Shown piece by piece: positions 6,379 through 14,187 of a DNA stretch of 18,695 bases (within the stretch, counting starts at the first letter, position 1; each line of letters begins with the position of its first letter). The stretch is from assembly GCA_049281195.1 (NCBI GenBank), contig JBAPRR010000272.1:1-18695 (forward strand), read 5' to 3'. The DNA comes from JBAPRR01 sp049281195. GTDB lineage: Bacteria; Actinomycetota; Acidimicrobiia; Acidimicrobiales; CAVXTF01. The translations under genes and the position numbers were made by a program. The notes beneath the pieces are model-generated. The model was not told where the DNA came from. It saw only the letters and a program-made list of their open reading frames with translations, and did no database searches.

Positions 6379-7874
6379 AGGAACGGCCTCCACAGGCCGA
6401 TGATCCGAGCATGAGGTTGCGAGCAGGCCGCCTGAGCTGGCGTAACCACGAGGCCCTGGGTACCGATCGCCCCTGGAACGACGGAGTCTTCTGGCTGGTC
6501 CAGGTGATCGTCGTCGTCATCTTCTTCGCCCGTCTCGGCATAGAGGAGAAGGTGTCCGGCTCGAGCGTCCCGGGCGGCGTCGACTTCACGACCATCGGGC
6601 TGTTCGTGTGGCCGGTTCTCTACGCCGCAGCCACTTTCGGGCCCACCGGTGGGACCGTCACCACTGCTCTCATCTCCGTGTTGAGCGTGTCGCGACTCGT
6701 CGAGTTCGCGAACCACTCCAACTCCGTTGCCATCTGGGGGGAATGCACGCAGCTGATCGTTCTCTGTGTCATCGCGTTCGTGGTCGGAAAGCGAGTGGCG
6801 GCAGAACGCCTGGCCCGTATTCAGGCCGATGAAGCAAGGCGCGGACATGTCGCGGCGGAGGCCAGGTACACCGGACTTTTCAAGACCAACGCCGCTCCTA
6901 TCCTCATCGTCGACACATCGGGAGGGCTGGTCGAGTCGAATCCCGCCGCGAACGTGTTGTTCGGCGAGAGGGCGACGTCGTCGGTATCGCTCGGCGATCT
7001 GGTCGGAAGCACTACCGCCAGGGAGCTGCTCAGCCGGCACGCCGCGACGACAGAGGACCGCAACGGTTTGGCCGTCACCGGGGTGGTGGTTCGGGTGGAG
7101 GAATCGGGAACGCCGATGCTCTATCGCGCCGACGCGACACGGATGGACGACTCGAACGGTCTGGAGCTCGTTCAACTTGTGCTCCACGATGTGACCATGG
7201 AGACCATGCGCCAGGAGTGGATGGAGGCCTACGCCGCGCGGGTCTTGAACGCTCAAGAAGAAGAGCGCCGGCATCTGGCGCAGGAGCTGCACGACGGCCC
7301 GCTCCAGTCCCTCGTCTACGTGTGCAGGCGCATTGACGAGATCAGCCGGCAGACTGGTCTTACCACCGAGCTCGAGGACCTGAGGACGTTGGCCGAGGCT
7401 CTGGTCTCCGACCTGCGCGGGATAGCCCGCGGGCTCAGACCCTCCGTGCTCGACGACCTTGGTCTCGTCGCCGCGACGCGTCGGCTGCTCGACGATTTCG
7501 AGAAGCGCACAGGAATAGACACCACGCTCGGTATCACCGGCACCGAGCGCCGCCTCCCCACTTCGATCGAGCTCGCTCTGTTCAGGGTGGCGCAGGAGGC
7601 GATCTCGAACGCCGAGCTCCATGCCGAGCCGCAGCGGGTGGCGGTCGGCATGAGCTTCGAATCAGGCGGAGTGCGCCTTTTGGTGAGCGACGATGGAGGT
7701 GGTTTCAGGCCCGGGACCGAAGCGGCCAGGGCGCGCGGCTCACTCGGATTGCTCGGAATGCGCGAACGACTGCATGTGGTGGGCGGCGACGTAGAGGTGC
7801 ACTCCAGCCCCGGGGGCGGCACCACGGTCGATGCCTGGGCATCGACGCGTAGTACCGCTGATCTCAGAGTGTGA
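6375..7874 (+). CDS. Membrane sensor histidine kinase (HisKA_3/DesK-type) with PAS domain
   Basis: It should autophosphorylate and pass phosphate to the regulator encoded just upstream. Four hydrophobic segments (about 38-54, 70-88, 92-108, 120-138) form a compact N-terminal membrane sensor. A PAS domain follows at about 163-275 (YTGLFKTNAAPILIVDTSG). The HisKA_3 dimerisation helix carries phosphoacceptor H306 in RRHLAQELHDGPLQSL. The HATPase domain (about 395-490) has the N box QEAISNAELHA (N412), G1 box SDDGGGF and G2-like GLLGMRERL. The ligand is unknown; a membrane-embedded or cytoplasmic PAS-bound signal is likely because almost nothing protrudes outside. The start overlaps the regulator stop. 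The TGA stop lies three bases from the stop of the convergent aldehyde dehydrogenase gene, with no room for a separate terminator. Confidence 0.92.
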   Translation: MKERPPQADDPSMRLRAGRLSWRNHEALGTDRPWNDGVFWLVQVIVVVIFFARLGIEEKVSGSSVPGGVDFTTIGLFVWPVLYAAATFGPTGGTVTTALISVLSVSRLVEFANHSNSVAIWGECTQLIVLCVIAFVVGKRVAAERLARIQADEARRGHVAAEARYTGLFKTNAAPILIVDTSGGLVESNPAANVLFGERATSSVSLGDLVGSTTARELLSRHAATTEDRNGLAVTGVVVRVEESGTPMLYRADATRMDDSNGLELVQLVLHDVTMETMRQEWMEAYAARVLNAQEEERRHLAQELHDGPLQSLVYVCRRIDEISRQTGLTTELEDLRTLAEALVSDLRGIARGLRPSVLDDLGLVAATRRLLDDFEKRTGIDTTLGITGTERRLPTSIELALFRVAQEAISNAELHAEPQRVAVGMSFESGGVRLLVSDDGGGFRPGTEAARARGSLGLLGMRERLHVVGGDVEVHSSPGGGTTVDAWASTRSTADLRV

Positions 7875-7877
7875 ACC

Positions 7878-9332
7878 TCAGGAGGGTTCGAATCCCGCAG
7901 GAAGCGTGATCGACTTGCGCTCCATGAACAGCTCCAGGCCTTCCTTGCCGAATTCGCGACCGATCCCCGACTCCTTGTAGCCGCCGAAGGGCGTGGCGAA
8001 GTCGATGGGCATCGGGTTGTTGAGCATGTACGTACCGGTCCGCACGCCGCGGGCGACCGCGAGCCCGCGATCATTGTCCTGGGTCCACACCGAACCGCAC
8101 AGCCCGTACGAGGAATCGTTGGCGATGTCGACGGCCTGCGCGTCACCGTCGTAGGGGATGATCGCCAGAACAGGCCCGAAGATCTCCTCCTGGGCGATGC
8201 GCATCCCGTTGTCGACGTCTACGAACACCGTGGGCTCGACATACCAACCCTTGTCGATCCCTTCCGGGCGCCCGCCGCCTATGGCGATCTTCGCCCCTTC
8301 TTCCTGACCGATCTTGATGTAACCCTCGACCCGGTCACGCTGACGCTCTGCAACCAGCGGTCCCACCTCGGTAGCGGCATCGAGCGGGTCACCGACCTTC
8401 ATCTCGGACACCTTGTCCACGATCGCCTCCACTACCTCCTGATAGCGGTCGCGCGGGGCCAGGATGCGGGTCTGCGCGATGCAGGCCTCGCCGTTGTTCA
8501 TCATGGCGTTCGGAAGCAGCATCGGCAGGGCATCGGCCAGGTTCACGTCGTCGAGCAGAACCGCAGCCGACTTGCCTCCCAGCTCCAGGCTGAAACGCTT
8601 CAGGGTGGGACCGCAGGCAGTGGCGATCTTCTTTCCGGCCGCAGACGACCCGGTGAAGGAGACCTTGTCCACCCCCGGGTGCCTCACCAGGTGCTCACCG
8701 ACCTCGCGCCCGGCAGGGAGCACCGAAAGCACTCCCTTGGGCAGACCGGCATCTTCGAAAAGCTCGGCGAGACGGAAGGCGTCCAGAGGGGTCTCCGGAG
8801 CGGGCTTGAAGATGACGCAGCACCCGGCGATCAGAGAAGGGGCGAGCTTCGCTGCTGCCAGGAAGAGAGGCACGTTCCACGGCGTGATCGCCGCGACGAC
8901 GCCGACCGGCTCGCTCGTTACGAGCACCTGCCCGAGCAGGCCTTGGCGCACGTCGTCGAACGGGTAGGTCGAGGCCAGGCCGATGTAGTAGTCGAAGATC
9001 ATCGAAGGGGCGAAGACCTGCGCCATGATCCCCCAGCTGACCGGGGATCCCATCTCCGTCGTGATGAGCTGCGACAAAGGGTCCGCCTCGGCCTTGATCG
9101 CTTCTGACACCTTCGACAGCACGGCGGCCCGCTCGACCGGGCTCATCCTCGGCCACGGTCCCTTGTCGAACGCCTTTCTCGCGGCCGCAACCGCGGCGTC
9201 GATGTCGGCTTCTGATCCGTCGGGAACCGTCCCGCAGACCTCCTCAGTGGTGGGGTTGATCACCTCGATCGTCCCCGTGCCAGCCGGGGCCAACCACTCC
9301 CCACCGATGAACAGCTTGTCGTAGCTCTTCAC
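7878..9332 (-). CDS. NAD(P)-dependent aldehyde dehydrogenase
   Basis: Oxidises an aldehyde to the corresponding acid in the cytoplasm; at 484 residues it has normal length for the family. All key residues are visible: N153 (ITPWNVPLF), K176 (FKPAPETP), the cofactor loop FTGSSAAGKKI, general base E250 (LELGGKSA), nucleophile C284 (NNGEACIAQTR), and E383/F385 (QEEIFGPV). The C-terminus PFGGYKESGIGREFGKEGL is typical of broad-range ALDHs. Some of these act in aromatic or alcohol catabolism, but nothing nearby identifies the substrate. GTG 9332 is well supported by GGAGGT (9346-9341) eight bases upstream. The gene is probably transcribed alone, since the next minus-strand gene upstream ends at a terminator-like hairpin. 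Confidence 0.94.
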   Translation of the reverse strand: MKSYDKLFIGGEWLAPAGTGTIEVINPTTEEVCGTVPDGSEADIDAAVAAARKAFDKGPWPRMSPVERAAVLSKVSEAIKAEADPLSQLITTEMGSPVSWGIMAQVFAPSMIFDYYIGLASTYPFDDVRQGLLGQVLVTSEPVGVVAAITPWNVPLFLAAAKLAPSLIAGCCVIFKPAPETPLDAFRLAELFEDAGLPKGVLSVLPAGREVGEHLVRHPGVDKVSFTGSSAAGKKIATACGPTLKRFSLELGGKSAAVLLDDVNLADALPMLLPNAMMNNGEACIAQTRILAPRDRYQEVVEAIVDKVSEMKVGDPLDAATEVGPLVAERQRDRVEGYIKIGQEEGAKIAIGGGRPEGIDKGWYVEPTVFVDVDNGMRIAQEEIFGPVLAIIPYDGDAQAVDIANDSSYGLCGSVWTQDNDRGLAVARGVRTGTYMLNNPMPIDFATPFGGYKESGIGREFGKEGLELFMERKSITLPAGFEPS

Positions 9333-9426
9333 GTATCCCCACCTCCGAATGGAACCTGTTCTCGTCCGAGAGACTGTCGGAGAGATTACCGAGTGCGCAA
9401 CCGGAGCCGCCCATCAGGCGTCGAAA

Positions 9427-9441
9427 CGGGCGTCTGGCCCG
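9427..9441 (-). terminator. Candidate intrinsic terminator
   Basis: On the minus strand, two bases after the TAA of the upstream membrane-anchored protein gene, CGGGC-CAGAC-GCCCG forms a GC-rich 5-bp stem with a 5-base loop, followed by TTTCG. The short T-run makes it plausible but not strong. It would separate that gene from the aldehyde dehydrogenase downstream. Confidence 0.55.
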
Positions 9442-9443
9442 AG

Positions 9444-10223
9444 TTAGCCGGCCACGGTGGGGGGTCCGGCGGGACGGCCCACCGGGGGGGCCGAACCCAC
9501 CTTGGAGTAGTTGATGACCAGGCCCAGGTGCTCTGTGACGGAGACCCCGAAGGCGCCTGACCCTTCTGAGACCGTGCCGCCGAGGGTCAGCTCCTCGTGA
9601 CTGACATAGCTCCCCGAGATGGTCGCCGCGAGCTTCACGCTTTTCGTCAGCGGACCCGTGAAGTCCGCACCCGAGATCAGGCTCGGAAGCGCGCTCGACA
9701 GAAATGTGACCGCATCACGGTGAGCCAGATAGAAGGTGCCGTTTTTGTATCCGACGTTCGAGCTCTTCTCGAGACCACGGAGGAACGCCAAGAAATTGTT
9801 GACTGCGGCTGGATTGCAGGTGGCGGTCGCGCGTCCTCCGGACCGGGTGGCGACGGATTGCCAACAGTCGGGACCGATCTGGGTTTCGGTCACATTCACG
9901 GACGTTCCTCCTGTCGACGTGGCCAGCGACTCCGTCACCAGGATCCGGTTCGGTGCCTGATAGACGATCCCGCCGGCCAGTGTGATCTTCTGCTTGCGCG
10001 GTATCTGTCCTCCGGACGACAACGATCCGTTTATCGATGTCGAGACCGTCAGGTCGACGCTGGCCACGAAACCGGAAGCGGACGCGGTATTCGCGGCTGC
10101 CTGTTGGAGCTGCAGGTCATAGATCTTCGGGGCCGTGGCGATGGACCACACCATCCCCCCCACCGTGAGCACGGTCAGCAGCCCGAGCGCGACGAAAACC
10201 GCAGACTTTCCAGACAGAGGCAT
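9444..10223 (-). CDS. Membrane-anchored exported protein, unknown function
   Basis: 259 residues. One N-terminal hydrophobic segment (about 8-29, VFVALGLLTVLTVGGMVW) lacks a lipobox, so it looks like an uncleaved anchor or a cleaved signal peptide with the rest outside. The exterior part is rich in Ser/Thr and beta-strand patterns, contains ITLAGGIVYQAPNRILVTE, and has two cysteines (C120 and C136) that could pair. It ends in a Pro/Gly tail (PPVGRPAGPPTVAG). The strand-rich exterior and YQAPNRI segment faintly recall LolA/LppX-like lipid carriers, but this is only an impression. It starts 16 bases after the stop of the small upstream gene, so they are probably co-transcribed, and it ends at a terminator-like hairpin. 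Confidence 0.75.
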   Translation of the reverse strand: MPLSGKSAVFVALGLLTVLTVGGMVWSIATAPKIYDLQLQQAAANTASASGFVASVDLTVSTSINGSLSSGGQIPRKQKITLAGGIVYQAPNRILVTESLATSTGGTSVNVTETQIGPDCWQSVATRSGGRATATCNPAAVNNFLAFLRGLEKSSNVGYKNGTFYLAHRDAVTFLSSALPSLISGADFTGPLTKSVKLAATISGSYVSHEELTLGGTVSEGSGAFGVSVTEHLGLVINYSKVGSAPPVGRPAGPPTVAG

Positions 10224-10239
10224 GTGATCAGTATGTCTT

Positions 10240-10611
10240 TCAGGCGGGCGCGGATTTCGCTACGCGGGCCTGCTCGAGGCGCGACGCCAACCACTCGATG
10301 CCGTTTTTCTTACCCATCTCTTCCTGCCAGCCCGCCACGACCTCGTCGAGGCGGGCCCGTTCGGGAATCCATCCCACGATTCCCACGATCAACTGGTCGG
10401 TACGCGCCTGACCCAACTCGTAGATGCCGCCGAACGGGTCCTCCACCAGACCTGCGTCCCCTGGTTCGAGCATCACGTAGAGCTCGCCCGTGTCCACCAC
10501 CCACGACACCTCGTAGCGGGACCCGGATGCGTCATACCAGTCCGTCCCGAGCTCGATCTCCTCGGATGCCCGCCTGCGCTCGTCTGCGGAATAGAACTCT
10601 TCGATATCCAC
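10240..10611 (-). CDS. Conserved-looking hypothetical protein, 123 aa
   Basis: A small acidic soluble protein that I take to belong to an uncharacterised actinobacterial family. It begins MDIEEFYSADERRRASEEIE-like, continues with ELGTDWYDASGSRYEVSWV and TGELYVMLEPGD, and ends in a helical part containing VVAGWQEEMG. It has no membrane segment and no recognisable catalytic motif. The GTG start at 10611 is supported by GAGAGG a few bases upstream. It lies 33 bases downstream of a tRNA gene on the same strand and 16 bases before the membrane-anchored protein gene, so a tRNA-led transcript is possible. Confidence 0.75.
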   Translation of the reverse strand: MDIEEFYSADERRRASEEIELGTDWYDASGSRYEVSWVVDTGELYVMLEPGDAGLVEDPFGGIYELGQARTDQLIVGIVGWIPERARLDEVVAGWQEEMGKKNGIEWLASRLEQARVAKSAPA

Positions 10612-10644
10612 GAATTCCTCTCCATCTCCACGGATCCGTCCTTG

Positions 10645-10717
10645 TGGGGCTGGCAGGGATCGAACCTGCGACCCAGGGATTATGAGTCCCCTGCTCTGAC
10701 CGCTGAGCTACAGCCCC
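10645..10717 (-). tRNA. tRNA with CAU anticodon, probably tRNA-Ile2
   Basis: A complete 73-base cloverleaf on the minus strand. The acceptor is GGGGCTG/CAGCCCC with discriminator A, the D stem GCTC/GAGC, the anticodon stem GGGGA/TCCCT around loop CTCATAA (anticodon CAT at 10684-10682), and the T arm GCAGG-TTCGATC-CCTGC. The variable loop is five bases and CCA is not encoded. The stretch AGAGCAGGGGACTCATAATC closely resembles E. coli ileX rather than elongator tRNA-Met. It is therefore probably the isoleucine tRNA whose C34 is converted to lysidine by TilS to read AUA. Elongator Met remains possible. Confidence 0.9.
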
Positions 10718-10839
10718 TATCTGCCAGGGACGACAAGGGTATCCGCCACCCAACTTGACGGAGGGGTGCAAACAGCGGGGCGGGCTTCCAAGTATCAGGT
10801 CACTCAGATTCTGAAAACTGGCACAGAAAACGCTTAAAA

Positions 10840-10869
10840 TCTACAAAGTGCACTGACCTTCCATATAAT
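10840..10869 (+). promoter_or_regulatory. Housekeeping-type promoter for the lipoprotein gene
   Basis: A perfect -10 hexamer TATAAT (10864-10869) lies 18 bases after TCTACA (10840-10845), a 4/6 match to the -35 consensus. Transcription would start near 10876, leaving a leader of about 27 bases that contains GGGAGG (10892-10897) five bases before the ATG at 10903. The surrounding 10800-10870 stretch is clearly more AT-rich than its neighbours. Confidence 0.65.
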
Positions 10870-10902
10870 GCCTGCCCACTGGGCGGAATCCGGGAGGAAA
10901 CA

Positions 10903-11562
10903 ATGCGCAAAGGCGTGGGGCTACTTGTCATCTCGATGCTGGCGGTCGTCGCTGGATGCTCGAGTGGGAGCAGCAATCTTTCGGCAGGAAACGGTTCGCC
11001 CAAAGCTGCTGTCGACGGCTACGTGTCAGGTCTTCTTTCCGACTCCGCGGTCGGTTTCTGCTCTTATCTCGAACCCTCACAGCAGTCCAAATGCAACGAA
11101 TTCGCATCCGAGTTTCATGTTCATGCCACAGGGACCTGGGCATTCGGAAACGAATCGGTTCAGGGTGACGAGGCCCTGGTGGTGGTCACCGGGGACCTGT
11201 GCCTGACCGCGACCGCCAGCTCGACGACGGAAACGGATTGCGACGGAAACAACGATCCGAATAAAGGACTTCCGACAGGCAGCGTCAGTTTCGCAGACGC
11301 TTATTCGACCGCTCTGAACGGATCGAACGCCGACATAACCTGCGTCGAAATCAATGGATCGTGGTGGGTGGACCGGCCCGGCATCGCTCAGAGTTCGCCG
11401 GGGTCGTCTGCCACGACTGCTCCCGCCACGACTGTTCCGGCGACGACAACCCCGGTCACTTCGCCTGACACGACGACGCCCGACACCTCGCCGGCCACAA
11501 CGGTTCCGGGCACAGTCCCGCCCACGACGACACCGGGCACCACCCCGGCCACGACGGGGTAG
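10903..11562 (+). CDS. Predicted lipoprotein with Thr/Pro-rich C-terminal tail
   Basis: 219 residues. A signal peptide ends in the lipobox VVAGC with lipidated Cys19. A globular part (about 30-160) contains VDGYVSGLLSDSAVGFCSYL, further cysteines (C53, C64, C100, C113, C147) and INGSWWVDRPG, a pattern seen in actinobacterial secreted proteins of unknown function. Residues 165-219 form a low-complexity tail of TTxP-type repeats (ATTVPATTTPVT...), likely extended and possibly glycosylated or wall-spanning. Translation is supported by GGGAGG five bases before the ATG, and transcription by a strong promoter. It precedes the phosphatase gene by 187 bases and could supply the cell-surface signal for that sensor, though this is only positional inference. 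Confidence 0.82.
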   Translation: MRKGVGLLVISMLAVVAGCSSGSSNLSAGNGSPKAAVDGYVSGLLSDSAVGFCSYLEPSQQSKCNEFASEFHVHATGTWAFGNESVQGDEALVVVTGDLCLTATASSTTETDCDGNNDPNKGLPTGSVSFADAYSTALNGSNADITCVEINGSWWVDRPGIAQSSPGSSATTAPATTVPATTTPVTSPDTTTPDTSPATTVPGTVPPTTTPGTTPATTG

Positions 11563-11676
11563 CGCACATACATACGCCGACTTCTTCACAATCCGTCGAC
11601 ACCACACTGGCAACGCGATAGATTTGCCCTTTGACCTGGACGTTAACGGGGCTGGACGTGCGCACCTCGGGGGGAG

Positions 11677-11724
11677 GACGATCGTCCATCATGGGATCTA
11701 GACGATCCCCCATTATGGGATCTA
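11677..11724. repeat. Two 24-bp tandem dyad repeats before the phosphatase operon
   Basis: GACGATCGTCCATCATGGGA... (11677-11700) and GACGATCCCCCATTATGGGA... (11701-11724) abut exactly and share 21 of 24 bases. Each carries a dyad centred on its middle: CCAT-C-ATGG (11686-11694) and CCCAT-T-ATGGG (11709-11719). A perfect 12-bp palindrome GGACGATCGTCC (11676-11687) overlaps the first copy, and GATCCC/GGGATC flanks the second. The array ends 25 bases before the ATG at 11750, a good position for an operator or a leader RNA structure. Confidence 0.85.
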
Positions 11725-11749
11725 TTCGAAGAGACGATGAGGATCGGTA

Positions 11750-13411
11750 ATGCCACGTTCGACCAATGCTCACGGCACCATCGCGATTGACGGCCAAATG
11801 ACGGAAACAGAGGCGGCGGACATGGGGCCTAAAGTGGCTCGCCCCCCCACTCGGCGGATCGGGTGGCTGAGCGTTGCCGTCTTCGTGGCTATTGCCGTCA
11901 TCGCCACCGCCCTCAGCTGGAGCGCCGCGGTAATCCATCAGAGAAACGAAAGCCGGCTCCTGTCCACCGAGCTGGGCCAGGCCACGTCCGTGATCGCGGT
12001 GGCGCTTCCGGACATCGAAAGTCCCATCACGACCGCCGCCCAGCTGGCCGGAGTGACCGATGGAAATCCGGCCCAGTTCGACAAGTACATGGCGTCGCTC
12101 CTCGGCAAGTCCCTCATCGTCTCGGCGTCGCTCTGGCACATTTCTCCGACCCCGACCGAGATCGCATCGGTCGGAGCACCCCTGTCTTCGGGTGCAACGC
12201 CGTCTGGAGGGATCGCCCCCTTCGTCTCCAAGGTTGCCACCAGCTCGCAGCTCGACGTGGTGAACCTGCTCGGGAACTCCACACCGACGATCGACTTCGC
12301 CTCTACTTCGACGATCAATCCCGGTCAGTGGGTCGTCTTCGCGGACACCATCTTCCCGAAGCACCAGAAGCTCACCCTCACACAAAACTCCGCGTTCGCG
12401 CAGCTGAGGTACTCGATCTACTTCGGACCGCCGACGCCGACGGATCTCATCATCGAGTCCGCCGGAGGCGTCAACCTCGGCCCCGGTGCAGCCAAGAGCA
12501 CCATCCCGATCGGCAACACCGTGATAACCGTGGAGGCGAAGGCAGACGGCGAGCTCGGAGGCACCCTGCTCGCCCGACTGCCCTGGATCGTCGGCATCGT
12601 CGGCGGCGTGCTTGCCATCATCGCCGCGTGGATCACCGAGTTCCTGGTCCGGCGTCGCCGGCAGGCAGAATGGCTGGCCAGCGAGAACCGCCGCATGTAC
12701 AAGGAGCAGCTGAGCATCGCCGAGATACTTCAGCACGCTCTGCTCCCGCAGGCCCTGCCCCAGATAGCAGGCATCGAGACCGCGGCGCGTTACGTGGCCG
12801 GACGCGAAGGAACAGAAGTCGGCGGGGACTGGTACGACATCATCCCGATTGACGAATCTCGCTTCGTCTTCGTCGTAGGCGACGTGTCGGGCCGAGGGGT
12901 GGTCGCCGCGACGATCATGGCCCGTCTCCACTTCGCCATACGGGCCTACGCGGCACAGGGAGATTCGCCAGAAGAGATCTTGAAGAAACTCGGAACCTTG
13001 CTGAGCCTGGAGCGTGACAAGTCGTTCGCCACCATTCTGTGCTGCACGGTCGACGTCTCCGACCACTCCATCACTGTCGTGAACGCCGGCCACCCTCCTC
13101 TCCTGCTCATGAACGGGAAGGAAGGGGAATTCGTGAAAACCGCGATCTTCCCTCCTGTAGGCGTCCTCGAGACGACCGATTACAAGGCCGTGACCCTCAG
13201 CGTTCCCCCGCGCGCCACCCTGATCGCTTTCACCGACGGCCTCATAGAGCGACGGGGGGAGATCATCGACACCGGCTTGGCCCGTCTACGAAACCTCACT
13301 TCCGGAGGCCCGATGCTCCTCGACGATCTCCTCTCGAAGCTCCTGAGCGAGATGAATGATGTCGAGCACTCCGATGATTTGGCGATACTGGCGGTCCGAT
13401 GGAACAACTAG
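11750..13411 (+). CDS. Membrane sensor SpoIIE/PP2C-type serine phosphatase
   Basis: Probably dephosphorylates the STAS protein encoded next, in response to an external signal. Transmembrane helices at about 38-60 and 277-300 flank a roughly 215-residue extracytoplasmic domain resembling a Cache/CHASE-type sensor in layout. A short linker containing EQLSIAEILQHALLPQALP precedes the phosphatase domain (about 340-550). Metal-binding motifs are intact: VGGDWYD (D360), VVGDVSGRG (D378), FTDGLIERR (D496) and HSDDLAI (D542/D543); NAGHPPLLL is also typical. The ATG is supported by GAGG (11739-11742), seven bases upstream. The 3' end overlaps the STAS gene by 13 bases, giving a tightly coupled operon. 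Two tandem dyad repeats sit directly before the start. Confidence 0.92.
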   Translation: MPRSTNAHGTIAIDGQMTETEAADMGPKVARPPTRRIGWLSVAVFVAIAVIATALSWSAAVIHQRNESRLLSTELGQATSVIAVALPDIESPITTAAQLAGVTDGNPAQFDKYMASLLGKSLIVSASLWHISPTPTEIASVGAPLSSGATPSGGIAPFVSKVATSSQLDVVNLLGNSTPTIDFASTSTINPGQWVVFADTIFPKHQKLTLTQNSAFAQLRYSIYFGPPTPTDLIIESAGGVNLGPGAAKSTIPIGNTVITVEAKADGELGGTLLARLPWIVGIVGGVLAIIAAWITEFLVRRRRQAEWLASENRRMYKEQLSIAEILQHALLPQALPQIAGIETAARYVAGREGTEVGGDWYDIIPIDESRFVFVVGDVSGRGVVAATIMARLHFAIRAYAAQGDSPEEILKKLGTLLSLERDKSFATILCCTVDVSDHSITVVNAGHPPLLLMNGKEGEFVKTAIFPPVGVLETTDYKAVTLSVPPRATLIAFTDGLIERRGEIIDTGLARLRNLTSGGPMLLDDLLSKLLSEMNDVEHSDDLAILAVRWNN

Positions 13412-13725
13412 ATCCGCAATCGCCGCGCTTCGAATGCATCCGCTCCACCGACTTCCAGGGGGATCCGCTTCTGGAGCTCCACGGTGAGCTCGACATGTCC
13501 AGCGCCACGGAGTTCCGCCAGTCGATCGAAGAGCTGATCTCGGCCGGGGTCACCCGCGTCGTGTTCGACCTGAAGGACCTGGTCTTCATGGACAGCTCCG
13601 GGATCGCGGTCCTCGTGTTCGCCGCCAACAGCATCTCGTCGGTCGAGGTTCGCAACTCCTCTTCGATCATCAAACGGATCGTGGAAGCGACCGGCCTCAC
13701 CGGCTTTTTGCGGTTGGACCCATGA
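13399..13725 (+). CDS. STAS-domain anti-anti-sigma factor (RsbV/SpoIIAA type)
   Basis: A 108-residue single STAS domain. The signature FMDSSGIAVLVFA (about 63-75) contains the phosphorylatable serine pair S66/S67, and LELHGELDMSSATEF and VVFDLKDL match the family strands. In known partner-switching systems the unphosphorylated form binds the RsbW-type kinase and frees its target, the kinase inactivates it by phosphorylation, and a PP2C phosphatase restores it. Here the phosphatase precedes it (13-base overlap) and the RsbW-type ATPase follows (4-base overlap ATGA, 13722-13725), so all three core roles lie on one transcript. Length and motif are canonical. Confidence 0.92.
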   Translation: MEQLDPQSPRFECIRSTDFQGDPLLELHGELDMSSATEFRQSIEELISAGVTRVVFDLKDLVFMDSSGIAVLVFAANSISSVEVRNSSSIIKRIVEATGLTGFLRLDP

Positions 13726-14138
13726 AGCACGCCAGGGCATTCGAAGCCCTCCCCCAATCGGTAGTGGGAGCGCGCCGGTTCGTGACCGAATGCGTGTCCG
13801 GGGTGCCTGTCGACACCATCGACATGCTCGTCGTGATCGCCTCGGAGCTAGCCACCAACAGCGTGCGCCACGGCGGCGGCCGCTTCGAGCTTCGCATCGA
13901 CCAGTCGGAAGACCACATCCTGATCGAGGTGGAAGACGAAGGGGAAGGTGAGCCCGTAGTGCGCAAACCTTCCCCTGACGAAACGTCGGGCCGGGGCCTT
14001 CAGATCGTGAAGGGACTGGCGGACAGTTGGGGTGTGGAGCGTTCCAAAAGCGGCGGAAAGACGGTGTGGGCGATAGTCGCACTCCCCGCCCGCCAGGCCG
14101 GCGCCCACGACGGAGAGCTCGCAACACCGGTCACTTAG
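13722..14138 (+). CDS. RsbW-type serine kinase / anti-sigma ATPase
   Basis: A 138-residue GHKL ATPase of the HATPase_c_2 class. The N box ELATNSVRHGGG (E42, N46), the G1 box VEDEGEGEP (D72, G74, G76) and the ATP-lid segment SGRGLQIVKGLADSWGV (about 89-105) are all present, so ATP binding and kinase activity are expected. Its likely substrate is the adjacent STAS protein. Its second target would classically be a sigma factor, but none is encoded in the window, so it may act on a distant sigma factor or on another protein. The ATG overlaps the STAS stop. A strong hairpin follows at 14188-14215 before the c-di-GMP genes. Confidence 0.9.
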   Translation: MKHARAFEALPQSVVGARRFVTECVSGVPVDTIDMLVVIASELATNSVRHGGGRFELRIDQSEDHILIEVEDEGEGEPVVRKPSPDETSGRGLQIVKGLADSWGVERSKSGGKTVWAIVALPARQAGAHDGELATPVT

Positions 14139-14187
14139 GCACGCAGGACGCTTCTGCTGGGCTGATCCGCCCGCATGGCGCGTCAAG

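Noticed and set aside
5958..7622. 554-aa open frame on the minus strand opposite the two-component genes
   Set aside because: It has low-complexity Arg/Gly/Asp-rich composition with no domain, and it lies wholly antisense to two genes with complete catalytic motifs. It is a GC-rich shadow frame.
9597..10685. 362-aa open frame on the plus strand
   Set aside because: It crosses two well-formed minus-strand genes and runs into a tRNA gene. Its Arg/Pro-rich composition is that of a shadow frame.
11456..13093. 545-aa open frame on the minus strand opposite the phosphatase gene
   Set aside because: Antisense to a clear SpoIIE-type phosphatase, with charged repetitive composition and no recognisable motif.
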